A stretch of DNA of 19,446 nucleotides, taken from the NCBI GenBank assembly GCA_029939635.1, contig JAOZSN010000043.1, positions 1 to 19,446 of the forward strand. Reading direction: 5' to 3'. The notes under the pieces were generated by a model. It saw only the letters and a program-made list of their open reading frames with translations. It was not told where the DNA came from and made no database searches. This document shows positions 1-8,506 of the stretch, piece by piece (the first letter of the stretch is position 1; every line of letters starts with the position of its first letter). Made by a program: the position numbers and the translations under genes. This DNA is from Deltaproteobacteria bacterium (GTDB taxonomy: Bacteria > Desulfobacterota > Desulfobulbia > Desulfobulbales > SURF-16).

Positions 1-618
1 GTCTTTCGAGAATACGCTGAAGCCATCATCATTGCTCTCATTCTTGCCCTGTTCATCAGAACCTTTGTAGTACAGGCCTTCAAAATTCCGTCTGGTTCTA
101 TGCTGCCAACCCTGCAAATTGGCGATCACATCTTGGTAAATAAATTCTATTATGGTCTAAAAAATCCCTTTACTGGCACAGTACTCATCCCCATTGCTAC
201 CCCAAAAAAGAAAGACATCATTGTCTTCAAGTACCCCGAAAATCCTGCTATTGACTATATTAAAAGGGTAGTTGCTATCGAGGGAGATAGAATCCAAATA
301 AAAGACAAAACCCTTTTCATAAATGGCTCCCCATTTCCTGTGGAGCAGGCCATCCATCTTGATAAAAACATAAAACCTCACCATCAATCTCCCCGTGACA
401 ACTTTGGGCCAATCACCGTGCCCCAACATTCTCTCTTTGTCATGGGTGACAACCGTGACAATAGCCATGACAGTCGTTTCTGGGGATTTGTCCCGACAAG
501 TGCTGTGCGTGGTAAGGCTTTCATTATCTACTGGTCATGGGATATCCGCAATCCCCTCTTTTCTTTTAAACGCCTGAGCTCTATCCGCTGGAGCAGGCTT
601 GCTGACACAGTCAACTAA
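1..618 (+). CDS. lepB: Signal peptidase I, 5'-truncated by window edge
   Basis: Type I signal peptidase cleaves signal peptides from exported proteins at the outer face of the inner membrane. The open frame runs from base 1, so the true start lies upstream; the first internal ATG at 100 is just after the catalytic serine and cannot be the start. Window codons 5-20 are a hydrophobic membrane segment. The motif PSGSM at 88-102 carries the nucleophilic serine (codon at 97-99). IKRVV carries the general-base lysine (codon at 262-264). GDNRDNSHDSRFWG is the conserved box E. All S26-family catalytic elements visible here are present. The stop at 616-618 is four bases before the likely pyrB ATG, suggesting co-transcription. 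Family identity is secure; only the N-terminus is missing. Confidence 0.95.
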   Translation, partial: VFREYAEAIIIALILALFIRTFVVQAFKIPSGSMLPTLQIGDHILVNKFYYGLKNPFTGTVLIPIATPKKKDIIVFKYPENPAIDYIKRVVAIEGDRIQIKDKTLFINGSPFPVEQAIHLDKNIKPHHQSPRDNFGPITVPQHSLFVMGDNRDNSHDSRFWGFVPTSAVRGKAFIIYWSWDIRNPLFSFKRLSSIRWSRLADTVN

Positions 619-622
619 TATT

Positions 623-1561
623 ATGGAAGAGGATTATACCTTTAATCACAAACATATCCTTGGCCTGGAACAACTCAGTGCTAATGATATTACCTTCCTC
701 CTTAAAACAGCAGAATCGTTTAAAGAGATATCCACCCGACAGATAAAGAAGGTTCCTGCCTTACGTGGGCGTACAGTTATCAACCTTTTTTTTGAGCCCA
801 GCACTCGCACAAAACTCTCCTTTGAAGTTGCGGCTAAACGTATGAGCGCCGACACCTTCAACATTTCTGCCTCTACCAGTAGCCTCAAAAAGGGTGAAAC
901 CCTCATCGACACCGCACGAAATCTGGCGGCCATGAACCCGGATATTATTATCCTGCGCCATTCGTATTCAGGCTCACCAGGCCTGCTGGCCCGCCATATT
1001 AAGGCCTCAGTCATTAATGCCGGAGATGGTACCCACGAGCACCCAAGCCAAGGGCTTCTTGACCTGATGACGGTACAAGAGGCCAAGGGCACTATTAAAG
1101 GCTTAAAAGTTGCCATTATTGGTGATATTGCCCACAGCCGAGTTGCACACTCTAATATTATCGGCTTTTCAAAACTAGGAGCTGATATTTTTGTGGCTGG
1201 ACCCGCGACCCTTATTCCACCCGGTGTTAATCAGATGGGTGCCACTACCTGCAAGACCATAGCCGAGGCCATTGATGGTGCTGATGTCGTCATGACCCTG
1301 CGTATTCAAATGGAGAGGCAGTCAGAATCTCTCTTCCCTTCAGTACGGGAATATGCCAACCACTTTGGCATTACCCCCCAAGTGATGCGCTTAGCCAAGC
1401 CAGAGGCCATCATTATGCACCCTGGCCCAATTAATCGTGGTGTTGAACTTTCACCAGAACTGGCTGACGGTCCTCGCTCTGTTATTATGAATCAGGTAAC
1501 CAATGGTGTTGCCATACGCATGGCATTACTCTACTCCATCATGGGCGGCGGCGAAAGTTGA
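623..1561 (+). CDS. pyrB: Aspartate carbamoyltransferase catalytic subunit
   Basis: This enzyme condenses carbamoyl phosphate with aspartate, the committed step of de novo pyrimidine synthesis, in the cytoplasm. From the ATG at 623 the protein is 312 aa, close to the 311 aa of E. coli PyrB. The carbamoyl-phosphate motif STRT is at residues 60-63 within FFEPSTRTKLSFE. HPSQGLLDL lies near residue 140, and the aspartate-domain motif HPGPINRGVE near residue 266. An in-frame TTG at 599 would add eight residues and overlap lepB; a GGAG at 590-593 makes it possible, but the ATG fits the family length better. No pyrI regulatory gene follows; pyrC does. The stop codon lies inside the left arm of a large inverted repeat. 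Confidence 0.95.
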   Translation: MEEDYTFNHKHILGLEQLSANDITFLLKTAESFKEISTRQIKKVPALRGRTVINLFFEPSTRTKLSFEVAAKRMSADTFNISASTSSLKKGETLIDTARNLAAMNPDIIILRHSYSGSPGLLARHIKASVINAGDGTHEHPSQGLLDLMTVQEAKGTIKGLKVAIIGDIAHSRVAHSNIIGFSKLGADIFVAGPATLIPPGVNQMGATTCKTIAEAIDGADVVMTLRIQMERQSESLFPSVREYANHFGITPQVMRLAKPEAIIMHPGPINRGVELSPELADGPRSVIMNQVTNGVAIRMALLYSIMGGGES

Positions 1562-1657
1562 TGAGGAGCACCCCATCTGAACATGATCAGGCTTGCTCAC
1601 ATAGCTTTACTATTGTTCACAAGCCTGATCACGCCCAGCGGTGGCACTCCTCATCAA
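1558..1657 (+). repeat. Nested inverted repeat between pyrB and pyrC
   Basis: Two concentric inverted repeats. The outer arms are 1558-1568 (TTGATGAGGAG) and 1647-1657, extended by CACC at 1569-1572 pairing with GGTG at 1640-1643 across a 3-nt bulge. The inner arms are a perfect 12-bp match, TGATCAGGCTTG at 1584-1595 with 1620-1631, enclosing a 24-nt loop. The structure starts on the pyrB stop codon and is followed by a short T run (TTTT at 1658-1661). It could be an intercistronic processing or attenuation hairpin, or a small palindromic repeat element. I cannot tell which from the sequence alone. Confidence 0.8.
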
Positions 1658-1700
1658 TTTTAATTCCATTCCCCCCTCTCCCTTCTGCAATATCTAAAAA

Positions 1701-2993
1701 ATGAAAAATACACTTCTCCTAAATGGCCGTATTATTGACCCAGCCAATAATATTGATGCCACTGGTTCTATTCTCATAGAGCAGGGTCTTATCAACAAAG
1801 TTTTTCTCAGCCCACCTCCTGCCTCTGTCCTGGAGCAGTGTGAAGTTATTGACGTCAGTGATAAATGGATTGTTCCCGGGCTCATTGATATGCATGTTCA
1901 CTTGCGCGAACCTGGCCAGGAGTATAAAGAGACAATTGCCAGTGGTTGCAAGGCCGCCGCCAGTGGTGGCTTCACTGGAGTTGCCTGCATGCCCAACACC
2001 ACCCCGGTCAATGATGGCCAGGAAATTACGTCCTTTATTTTGGCCAAGGCTGCCGAGGCCGGCCACTGTCGTGTCTACCCAGTGGGTGCCATCAGTAAAA
2101 AAAGTAGCGGTTCTGAACTCTCTGAATTTGGAGAACTGAAACAGGCAGGCTGTGTTGCCCTTTCCGATGATGGCCTACCTGTCATGGATAGTCAGCTCAT
2201 GCGCCGCGCCTTAGAGTACAGCGGCAACCATGACACGCTCCTCATCTCCCATTCCGAAGAAATGCCCTTAAGCGCAAACGGCGCCATGAATGAAGGAGCC
2301 CTCTCTACCAGCCTGGGACTGCGCGGTATTCCCCATGTTGCTGAAGAAATTATGATCTACCGTGATATTGCCCTGGCCTGCTATGTTGGTCGCCCCATTC
2401 ACATTGCCCACATCTCCACGCGAGAATCAGTAGACCTAATTCGCCGCGCCAAGGCTAAAGGCTGCCAGGTTACCACAGAGACTACACCCCATTATTTTAC
2501 CCTGACTGAAGAGGCGGTGGGGGATTATGACACCCACGCCAAGATGAACCCTCCTTTACGCAACAGCGACGATCGCCTCGCCATCCAGGAAGGTTTGGCA
2601 GATGGCACCATTGATGCCATTGCCACCGACCATGCCCCCCATGCAGACATGGAAAAGGATGTTGAATTTGATCTGGCGGCAAATGGCATTATCGGCCTGG
2701 AAACATCTGTCCCTCTCTCTTTGGCCCTAGTGCGCGACAACATTATAAGCCCCAGCCAATTCGTTGAACTACTCGCAGTAAATCCTGCTAGGATTCTTAA
2801 ACTGAACGCAGGAACCCTTTCACCAGGAACTCCTGCCGACATTACAGTCATCGACCCAGGAAAAACCTTCACCTACAGCAAAGAGTCCATTGTCTCCAAA
2901 AGTAAAAACTCACCCTTTGTTGACTTGAACCTGCAAGGCAAGGCCATCTTGACCATTCTTGCGGGCAAACCTACCTATTCAGAGCGAGATTAA
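1701..2993 (+). CDS. pyrC: Dihydroorotase, type I
   Basis: This zinc amidohydrolase interconverts carbamoyl aspartate and dihydroorotate, the step after PyrB. The protein is 430 aa, matching type I dihydroorotases (about 420-430 aa) rather than the roughly 345-aa E. coli type. The metal-binding DMHVHLREPG gives His65 and His67. Further expected ligands are His184 in LISHSEE, His237 in HIAHIST and the catalytic Asp310 in ATDHAPH. All are present, so this is an active enzyme and not the catalytically dead PyrC' partner found with some PyrB proteins. The ATG at 1701 has no clear Shine-Dalgarno; the upstream 140 bases are mostly the nested inverted repeat. It is probably co-expressed with pyrB. 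Confidence 0.95.
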   Translation: MKNTLLLNGRIIDPANNIDATGSILIEQGLINKVFLSPPPASVLEQCEVIDVSDKWIVPGLIDMHVHLREPGQEYKETIASGCKAAASGGFTGVACMPNTTPVNDGQEITSFILAKAAEAGHCRVYPVGAISKKSSGSELSEFGELKQAGCVALSDDGLPVMDSQLMRRALEYSGNHDTLLISHSEEMPLSANGAMNEGALSTSLGLRGIPHVAEEIMIYRDIALACYVGRPIHIAHISTRESVDLIRRAKAKGCQVTTETTPHYFTLTEEAVGDYDTHAKMNPPLRNSDDRLAIQEGLADGTIDAIATDHAPHADMEKDVEFDLAANGIIGLETSVPLSLALVRDNIISPSQFVELLAVNPARILKLNAGTLSPGTPADITVIDPGKTFTYSKESIVSKSKNSPFVDLNLQGKAILTILAGKPTYSERD

Positions 2994-2999
2994 AACAAC

Positions 3000-3040
3000 A
3001 ACAGGCCTTTCCCTGCTAAAGGAAAAGGCCTGTTAATTTT
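3000..3040 (+). terminator. Rho-independent terminator between convergent pyrC and topA
   Basis: Stem 3000-3012 (AACAGGCCTTTCC) pairs with 3021-3034 with one bulged A, and is followed by AATTTTATT. It lies just after the pyrC stop and 35 bases from the topA stop on the other strand. The minus-strand side is followed by GTTGTTTT, so it may act in both directions. Confidence 0.8.
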
Positions 3041-3074
3041 ATTCTGTACGATCTAACTTCCTAGAAAAGCAAAA

Positions 3075-5375
3075 CTACTCCTTCTCCCCCTCGTCCTCAA
3101 CCTTCCTGAAAAAACCACACTCCTTATCTGGGCAGCGCAGCGTTGTCCCTGATTTCTTAGTTGTTTTCTCCAGCAAAAAGAGAGAATCACAATCTGGGCA
3201 AGACTCAGCTATGGGCTTATCCCACAGGGCATGGGTACACTTGGGGTATTGATCACAGCTATAAAAAACCTTGCCTCGCTTGGAGACCTTCTTAATCAAT
3301 TCACCCTTGCAGCCCTCTTCCGGACATTTTACTCCGGTGGTTTCGGCCTTAATATTTTTGCATTTTGGATAGGCAGAGCAGGCCAAGAATCGACCGAATC
3401 GCCCATTTTTAAAGACCATGGGGCTCCCACACTTATCACAAACCTCCCCAGAGTCCTCAGGTTTTTCTTTCTCCTTGGCCACAATGGTACCATCTTCCAT
3501 GCGGCTGAAATCTGTAGTACTTTTACAATCTGGATAATTCTCACAGGCCAAAAACTCACCGTTGCGTCCCCACTTAATCATCATGATCCCCTGGCACTCA
3601 GGGCACTTGACATCGGTGGGAGTCGCCGTGCGTTTCACCGAACGCATCTCTTTCTTAGCCGCATCCAGCGTCTTTTTAAAAGGCCCATAAAAATCTTTAA
3701 GAATCTGCAACCACTCAGCAGAGCCCTCTTCCACCTTATCCAAGGTCTGCTCCATAGAGGCGGTAAATTCCACATCGAGAATAGCGGGGAAATGTTCTAC
3801 CAGTAAACCGTTGACCAATGCACCTAATTCTGTGGGAGAAAATTTCCTCTCAGCCAGAACCACATACTCTTTATCCTGGATTGTTGACAGGATAGAGGCA
3901 TAGGTGGAAGGCCGACCAACGCCATTCTCCTCCAGAGCCTTAACCAAAGTCGCCTCAGTATAGCGGGGTGGTGGCTGGGTGAAATGCTGCTTGGGTTCAA
4001 CCTTTTGCAAATCCAGGGACTCCCCCTTGTCAACATGGGGCAGAAAAACATCGCCATCACGCTGCACCCCTGCCATACCAGCATCATCAGTTGACTCAAC
4101 GTAAAGGGAAACAAAACCCAGAAAGCGCATAATGGAGCCTGTGCAACGCAACTGGTATATATCGCCAGCTCCTAAAATAATGGTGGTTTGGTCATAAATG
4201 GCAGGCTTCATCTGGCTGGCCACACAACGTTTCCAGATCAAGGTGTATAAGGCAAGCATATCCTTTTCCAGAAACGGTGCAACCTTAGCTGGTGTACGAC
4301 GCGCATCCGTGGGCCGAATTGCCTCATGGGCATCCTGGGCAGACTTACTGGTCTTGTACGCATTGGGCTTAGCAGGGAGATACTCCTTGCCTTGCTCTGT
4401 TACAATAACCTCACGAACCTGCTCCAGGGCCTCATCATTGATACGAGTGGAATCTGTTCTCATATAGGTGATAAGACCAGCAGGGCCATCTGCCCCCACC
4501 TCCACACCTTCATAGAGACGCTGGGCCAGCATCATGGTCTTTTTAGCAGAAAACCGCAGTTTCCTGTTGGCCTCCATCTGCATAGTACTGGTAATAAAGG
4601 GGGGGCTTGGCCGCCTCTTTTTTTCCCTTTTAATCAGATCAGTAACAACATATTCACTCTTCTGTAGATCCTTTACAATCTCAGCCGCTTGCTTCTCGTC
4701 TTTGATACGATTTTTAGCCTTATCGACCTTTTTGTTATTGATGCGATCAAGCTGAGCCACCAGAACGCGTTCTTCTTTATTATGCAGGGTGGTGGCAACA
4801 GACCAATACTCCACCGGATCAAAGGCCTTGATAGACTCCTCACGCTCACAGACCATGCGCACCGCCACGGACTGCACCCGACCAGCACTTAAACCGCGCC
4901 GAACCTTATCCCACAGCAGAGGTGAAATTTGATAACCCACCAAGCGGTCGAGAATACGCCGAGCCTGCTGGGCCTCAAATTTATGAAAATCAATATCAGT
5001 GGCGTTCTCAATGGCAGCCAAGATGGCCTTCTTGGTGAGCTCATGGAACAAGGCACGATGAATAGGCTTTTTGGCAGCCTTGAGACTTTCAGCAATATGC
5101 CAAGCAATAGCCTCTCCTTCACGATCCGGATCAGGAGCTAGATAGATCTGATCAGCTCTCTTTGCAGCTGTTTTCAACTCACTGATGACCTTACCCTTAC
5201 CGCGGATGGTCACATACTGCGGGGCAAAATCATTATCCACATCCACCCCAAGGGTTTTGACAGGAAGATCGCGAATATGGCCCACAGAGGCTTTGACATC
5301 ATAAGATTTACCAAGATAACGCTGTAAGGTACGGGCCTTGGCGGGTGACTCGACAATAATGAGAGATTTTGACAT
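3075..5375 (-). CDS. topA: DNA topoisomerase I (type IA)
   Basis: Relaxes negative supercoils by single-strand passage through a 5'-phosphotyrosine intermediate. The protein is 766 aa. The N-terminal Toprim domain has the metal site Glu9 (VESPAKA) and Asp82/Asp84 (PDPDREGEA). The catalytic tyrosine is Tyr304 in GLITYMRTDST. ENGVGRPSTYA near residue 483 is a conserved type IA core motif. The C-terminus holds four CxxC-type zinc ribbons starting near residues 591, 646, 684 and 726; the last two have a slightly altered cysteine spacing. It is the last gene of the dnaG-rpoD-dprA-topA run, 98 bases after dprA. No strong Shine-Dalgarno is seen before the ATG. Confidence 0.97.
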   Translation of the reverse strand: MSKSLIIVESPAKARTLQRYLGKSYDVKASVGHIRDLPVKTLGVDVDNDFAPQYVTIRGKGKVISELKTAAKRADQIYLAPDPDREGEAIAWHIAESLKAAKKPIHRALFHELTKKAILAAIENATDIDFHKFEAQQARRILDRLVGYQISPLLWDKVRRGLSAGRVQSVAVRMVCEREESIKAFDPVEYWSVATTLHNKEERVLVAQLDRINNKKVDKAKNRIKDEKQAAEIVKDLQKSEYVVTDLIKREKKRRPSPPFITSTMQMEANRKLRFSAKKTMMLAQRLYEGVEVGADGPAGLITYMRTDSTRINDEALEQVREVIVTEQGKEYLPAKPNAYKTSKSAQDAHEAIRPTDARRTPAKVAPFLEKDMLALYTLIWKRCVASQMKPAIYDQTTIILGAGDIYQLRCTGSIMRFLGFVSLYVESTDDAGMAGVQRDGDVFLPHVDKGESLDLQKVEPKQHFTQPPPRYTEATLVKALEENGVGRPSTYASILSTIQDKEYVVLAERKFSPTELGALVNGLLVEHFPAILDVEFTASMEQTLDKVEEGSAEWLQILKDFYGPFKKTLDAAKKEMRSVKRTATPTDVKCPECQGIMMIKWGRNGEFLACENYPDCKSTTDFSRMEDGTIVAKEKEKPEDSGEVCDKCGSPMVFKNGRFGRFLACSAYPKCKNIKAETTGVKCPEEGCKGELIKKVSKRGKVFYSCDQYPKCTHALWDKPIAESCPDCDSLFLLEKTTKKSGTTLRCPDKECGFFRKVEDEGEKE

Positions 5376-5473
5376 TTTTTATATTGATAGATTAGTTAGG
5401 AAAAATTAGCAGAAAGAAAAAATCAAGGCCTCTTTATCAGCAGGAAAAGAACAACTTGTCAAGTCTTTCCCGC

Positions 5474-6571
5474 TTAATCACTGGAATTTACAACCTGATA
5501 CACATTACCTGGTAGGCTATTTATGGCATCTTTTAACTCAAGGAGCAGAAGAATTTCAGCCACCTTTTCTGCCCTCATTCCAGACAGTTGAATGATTTCA
5601 TCAATGGAGAGGCCATAGACATCAAGGAGTCCATACACTTTTTTTTCGTCACGAGAAAGTTCCAGAACATCCTCCGGACTATTGTCTGCCTTGTCAACAG
5701 GTGTCCCGCCTCTGAGTTCTGCCAAAATCTCATCAGCACTACTCACCAGCAGAGCGCCATCCTGTAATAATTTATGCACCCCACTACTTTTACCTGAATC
5801 AATTCGCCCTGGCACAGCAAAAACCTCTCTACCTTGATCCAAGGCCAAACCAGCTGTAATCAGTGATCCAGAGCGTTGTGCTGCCTCCACCACAACCACC
5901 CCTAGGGACAGGCCACTAATTATCCGATTGCGCGCCGGGAAACGAAAAGGCTCGGGGCTGGTACCAAAAGGGTTTTCCGTCACCAAGGCGCCATGCTGGG
6001 AAATCTCCCCATAGAGATGACGATGCTGGCGGGGATAGACCACATCAAGACCACAGCCAAGTACGCCTATTGTCTTGCCGGTGGTTAAGGCTCCACTATG
6101 GGCCGCACCATCAATCCCCAAAGCCACTCCGCTGATAACCACCAATCCTTCCCGGGCCAAGGCAGCGCCAAACTCAGCAGCCACCTTCCGGCCATAGACG
6201 GTGGCTGCACGCGAGCCAACAATAGCGACTCCTGCCTGACAGAGCAGCTCAATATCACCCTTTACAAACAGAACAACAGGTGGCCGATAGATATGACGTA
6301 ATAACTCAGGATAGGCATCATGCTGAATATGAAGAATAGTCACCTGTTGGCGGGCCGCCTGCTCTAACTGCTTATCAGCAGCAGCAGCCAACTCATCCGG
6401 CTTTAATCCAGAGGCAACAGCATGCCCAACACCGGGAACCCGGCATAAATCTTTTTCAGAGGCCGCCAGAACAGCAGCAGGCTCACCAAAGGCGGCAAGA
6501 AGACGGTGAAGTAGAACCGGCCCCAGACCAGGAGCCATGGAAAGGCTGAGCCAGGAATGCAAATCAGCCAT
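5474..6571 (-). CDS. dprA: DNA-processing protein A (DprA/Smf)
   Basis: DprA binds incoming single-stranded DNA and loads RecA during natural transformation. The gene is also kept by many bacteria not known to be competent. The protein is 365 aa. Residues 11-55 look like a helix-hairpin-helix/SAM-like region (PGLGPVLLHRLL, VPGVGHAV). The Rossmann-like core at about 75-290 has the family motifs GSRAATVYGRK (119-129), SGVALGIDGAAHSGAL (147-162) and GCGLDVVYP (172-180). A C-terminal winged-helix (DML1-like) domain spans about 308-362. Its place just upstream of topA is a very common arrangement. A 12-bp palindrome lies six bases before the ATG. No clear Shine-Dalgarno is visible. Confidence 0.95.
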   Translation of the reverse strand: MADLHSWLSLSMAPGLGPVLLHRLLAAFGEPAAVLAASEKDLCRVPGVGHAVASGLKPDELAAAADKQLEQAARQQVTILHIQHDAYPELLRHIYRPPVVLFVKGDIELLCQAGVAIVGSRAATVYGRKVAAEFGAALAREGLVVISGVALGIDGAAHSGALTTGKTIGVLGCGLDVVYPRQHRHLYGEISQHGALVTENPFGTSPEPFRFPARNRIISGLSLGVVVVEAAQRSGSLITAGLALDQGREVFAVPGRIDSGKSSGVHKLLQDGALLVSSADEILAELRGGTPVDKADNSPEDVLELSRDEKKVYGLLDVYGLSIDEIIQLSGMRAEKVAEILLLLELKDAINSLPGNVYQVVNSSD

Positions 6572-6576
6572 GTAAT

Positions 6577-6588
6577 AAACTGCAGTTT
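6577..6588. promoter_or_regulatory. Perfect 12-bp palindrome next to dprA start
   Basis: AAACTGCAGTTT is a perfect palindrome five bases upstream of the dprA ATG (6571-6569). It could be an operator or simply chance. Nothing else supports a binding site. Confidence 0.25.
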
Positions 6589-6672
6589 CGAGTTTTAGGT
6601 GTCAAATTTCACATTTCCAGAAAATCTTCACTACCAGATTCCAATACCCACTTTACACGTGCCCAGCAGTAT

Positions 6673-8244
6673 CTAATCATCAACGACAAAACTCTCTAAT
6701 CTCTTTTTACGATTAGGATGTTTTAACTTCTTCAAGGCCTTTGCCTCAATCTGGCGGATACGCTCACGAGTCACAGAAAAACTTTTCCCAACCTCTTCCA
6801 AGGTTAAATCCACGGCAGTATCAATGCCAAAACGCATGCGCAGCACCCGCTCTTCACGGGGAGTGAGAGAGCTAAGCACATGGTTGAGATTCTGACGCAA
6901 ATCATCTTTAATTGTTGCATCATGAGGGGAGACAGCATCTGTATCTTCTATAAAGTCGGTAAGATAACTATCCTCACTACTGCCAATGGGGGTGTCGAGG
7001 GAGACAGGCTCCTTGGAAATTCGTAAAATATTGCGTACCTTATCAAGATCAACATCAAGCCGTTCCGCCATCTCTTCTGGGGTTGGCTCCCGTCCCTCCT
7101 GCCGCACAAATTCCTTGGAGCCCTTGAGCAACCGGTTGATGGTATCAATCATATGTACCGGTATACGGATGGTCCGACCCTGATCTGCAATGGCACGATT
7201 AATCGCCTGGCGAATCCACCAGGTGGCGTAGGTACTAAACTTATAGCCTCGGCGATACTCAAATTTTTCAACCGCCTTCATCAGACCGATATTACCTTCC
7301 TGAATCAAATCAAGAAGCTGCAAACCACGATTGGCATACTTCTTTGCCACCGATACCACCAGCCGCAAATTGGCCCGTGTCAACTCCTGTTTCGCTACCC
7401 GGGCGAATTCCTTACCTTTGGCAATGAGCAACACCACACTTGCCACAGTACTCCGGTCAACACCATAGGCGTCTTCCAAATTGCGAAACATAATATCAAT
7501 CTTTTCATTTTCCGGTTCAGCATCCTGCTTTTTAAAAATACGATCAAACTGCTTGGTCACCTGTTTAAACTCTGCCAGAATGGCGTCGATATATTTATTG
7601 TGAAACCGATCTTCCTCAAAGATATCAATAATGGCATGGGTAATACGGTCAAGGCGCACCAAAGTCCGCACCACCTTATCCTGATCCGCATCAGGATCCA
7701 AAATATCTTGCCGCAGGGCAACACGCTCACGCTCAAGGCGCTCGGCCTCTTCAAGTTTCCAGAGAAAGGCCTCTCGCTGTTTAGCCAAGCCCTCCTCATC
7801 GGTATCATCGAGGCCGCGCAGAAAATCACTTACCGTTTTTTGCCGACTCTCCAGAATTTCTTTGAATTCACCCAATTTCGAAATAGTTACAGGCAAGGCA
7901 AGTAAAGCCCTCTGCACCTGCCTATCTCCCTGCTCAATACGTTTGGCAATCTCTGTTTCTTCTTCAGGCGTGAGTAGAGCCACAGCTCCCATCTCACGCA
8001 AATAGGCCTTTACCGGGTCCAGAGAGACAGCGGCCTTATCAGCTAAATCTTCAAGGGCAGACTGACGTCGACTAATTTTCCCCCCAGCCTCAGCCCACCC
8101 AGCTTCCGGCACAACACCGTTATTGCTATCCTTAGCAATAACAGATGCCTCATTATCGGGAAGCAGTTCCACCGCATCCACGGCTGCAATTGTTTCGCCT
8201 TGCCCCTTATCATTCTCAACCACTGCTGATTTCTGTGTAGCCAT
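6673..8244 (-). CDS. rpoD: RNA polymerase primary sigma factor (sigma-70)
   Basis: Directs RNA polymerase to housekeeping promoters. I place the start at the ATG at 8244 (523 aa, MATQKS). An ATG at 8280 and a TTG at 8286 are in frame and would add 12 or 14 residues; none has a strong ribosome site. Region 1.2 starts near residue 74 (LDPVKAYLREMG). The non-conserved region covers about 110-285. Region 2 spans about 287-357 with YKFSTYATWWIRQAI. Region 3 follows to about residue 430, and region 4 (about 458-515) contains TLEEVGKSFSVTRERIRQIE. The first 70 residues are acidic and low in complexity and show no recognisable region 1.1. It lies downstream of dnaG, as in the classic macromolecular synthesis operon. 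Confidence 0.95.
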   Translation of the reverse strand: MATQKSAVVENDKGQGETIAAVDAVELLPDNEASVIAKDSNNGVVPEAGWAEAGGKISRRQSALEDLADKAAVSLDPVKAYLREMGAVALLTPEEETEIAKRIEQGDRQVQRALLALPVTISKLGEFKEILESRQKTVSDFLRGLDDTDEEGLAKQREAFLWKLEEAERLERERVALRQDILDPDADQDKVVRTLVRLDRITHAIIDIFEEDRFHNKYIDAILAEFKQVTKQFDRIFKKQDAEPENEKIDIMFRNLEDAYGVDRSTVASVVLLIAKGKEFARVAKQELTRANLRLVVSVAKKYANRGLQLLDLIQEGNIGLMKAVEKFEYRRGYKFSTYATWWIRQAINRAIADQGRTIRIPVHMIDTINRLLKGSKEFVRQEGREPTPEEMAERLDVDLDKVRNILRISKEPVSLDTPIGSSEDSYLTDFIEDTDAVSPHDATIKDDLRQNLNHVLSSLTPREERVLRMRFGIDTAVDLTLEEVGKSFSVTRERIRQIEAKALKKLKHPNRKKRLESFVVDD

Positions 8245-8297
8245 AAGACCCGCTTTGTAAGTGAACACGGTAACTGTCATGAGCAATCATCTTCGCC

Positions 8298-8345
8298 CAT
8301 TTGAGCCTTCTCGAATAGCACACGTATGCGTTGAAGTCTCAAATG
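8298..8345 (-). repeat. Hairpin-forming inverted repeat in rpoD leader
   Basis: CATTTGAG at 8298-8305 is repeated inverted at 8338-8345, with short TTC/GAA and GCA/TGC pairings inside. On the minus strand it lies just before the possible rpoD starts, so it could form in the mRNA leader. The pairing is imperfect, and any regulatory role is speculation. Confidence 0.4.
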
Positions 8346-8506
8346 AACAAATATGAGGCACTACTGAACCGTTACATTCCATATTTCCAAGAACTGTTTA
8401 GCTTTCCATGAGGAATTACTGAATACGCTCAATATCCAAAAAAACCAACTCAGATACTTACTTATGCAAAAAAAACACAAATTCACAAGATATAAAAAAC
8501 AAAATA

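Noticed and set aside
3231..3806. 191-codon plus-strand open frame
   Set aside because: Antisense to the zinc-ribbon end of topA, which is clearly the real gene.
7153..7905. 250-codon plus-strand open frame
   Set aside because: Lies wholly antisense to the conserved rpoD gene; it has no recognisable domain, and its composition is that of a reverse-frame shadow.
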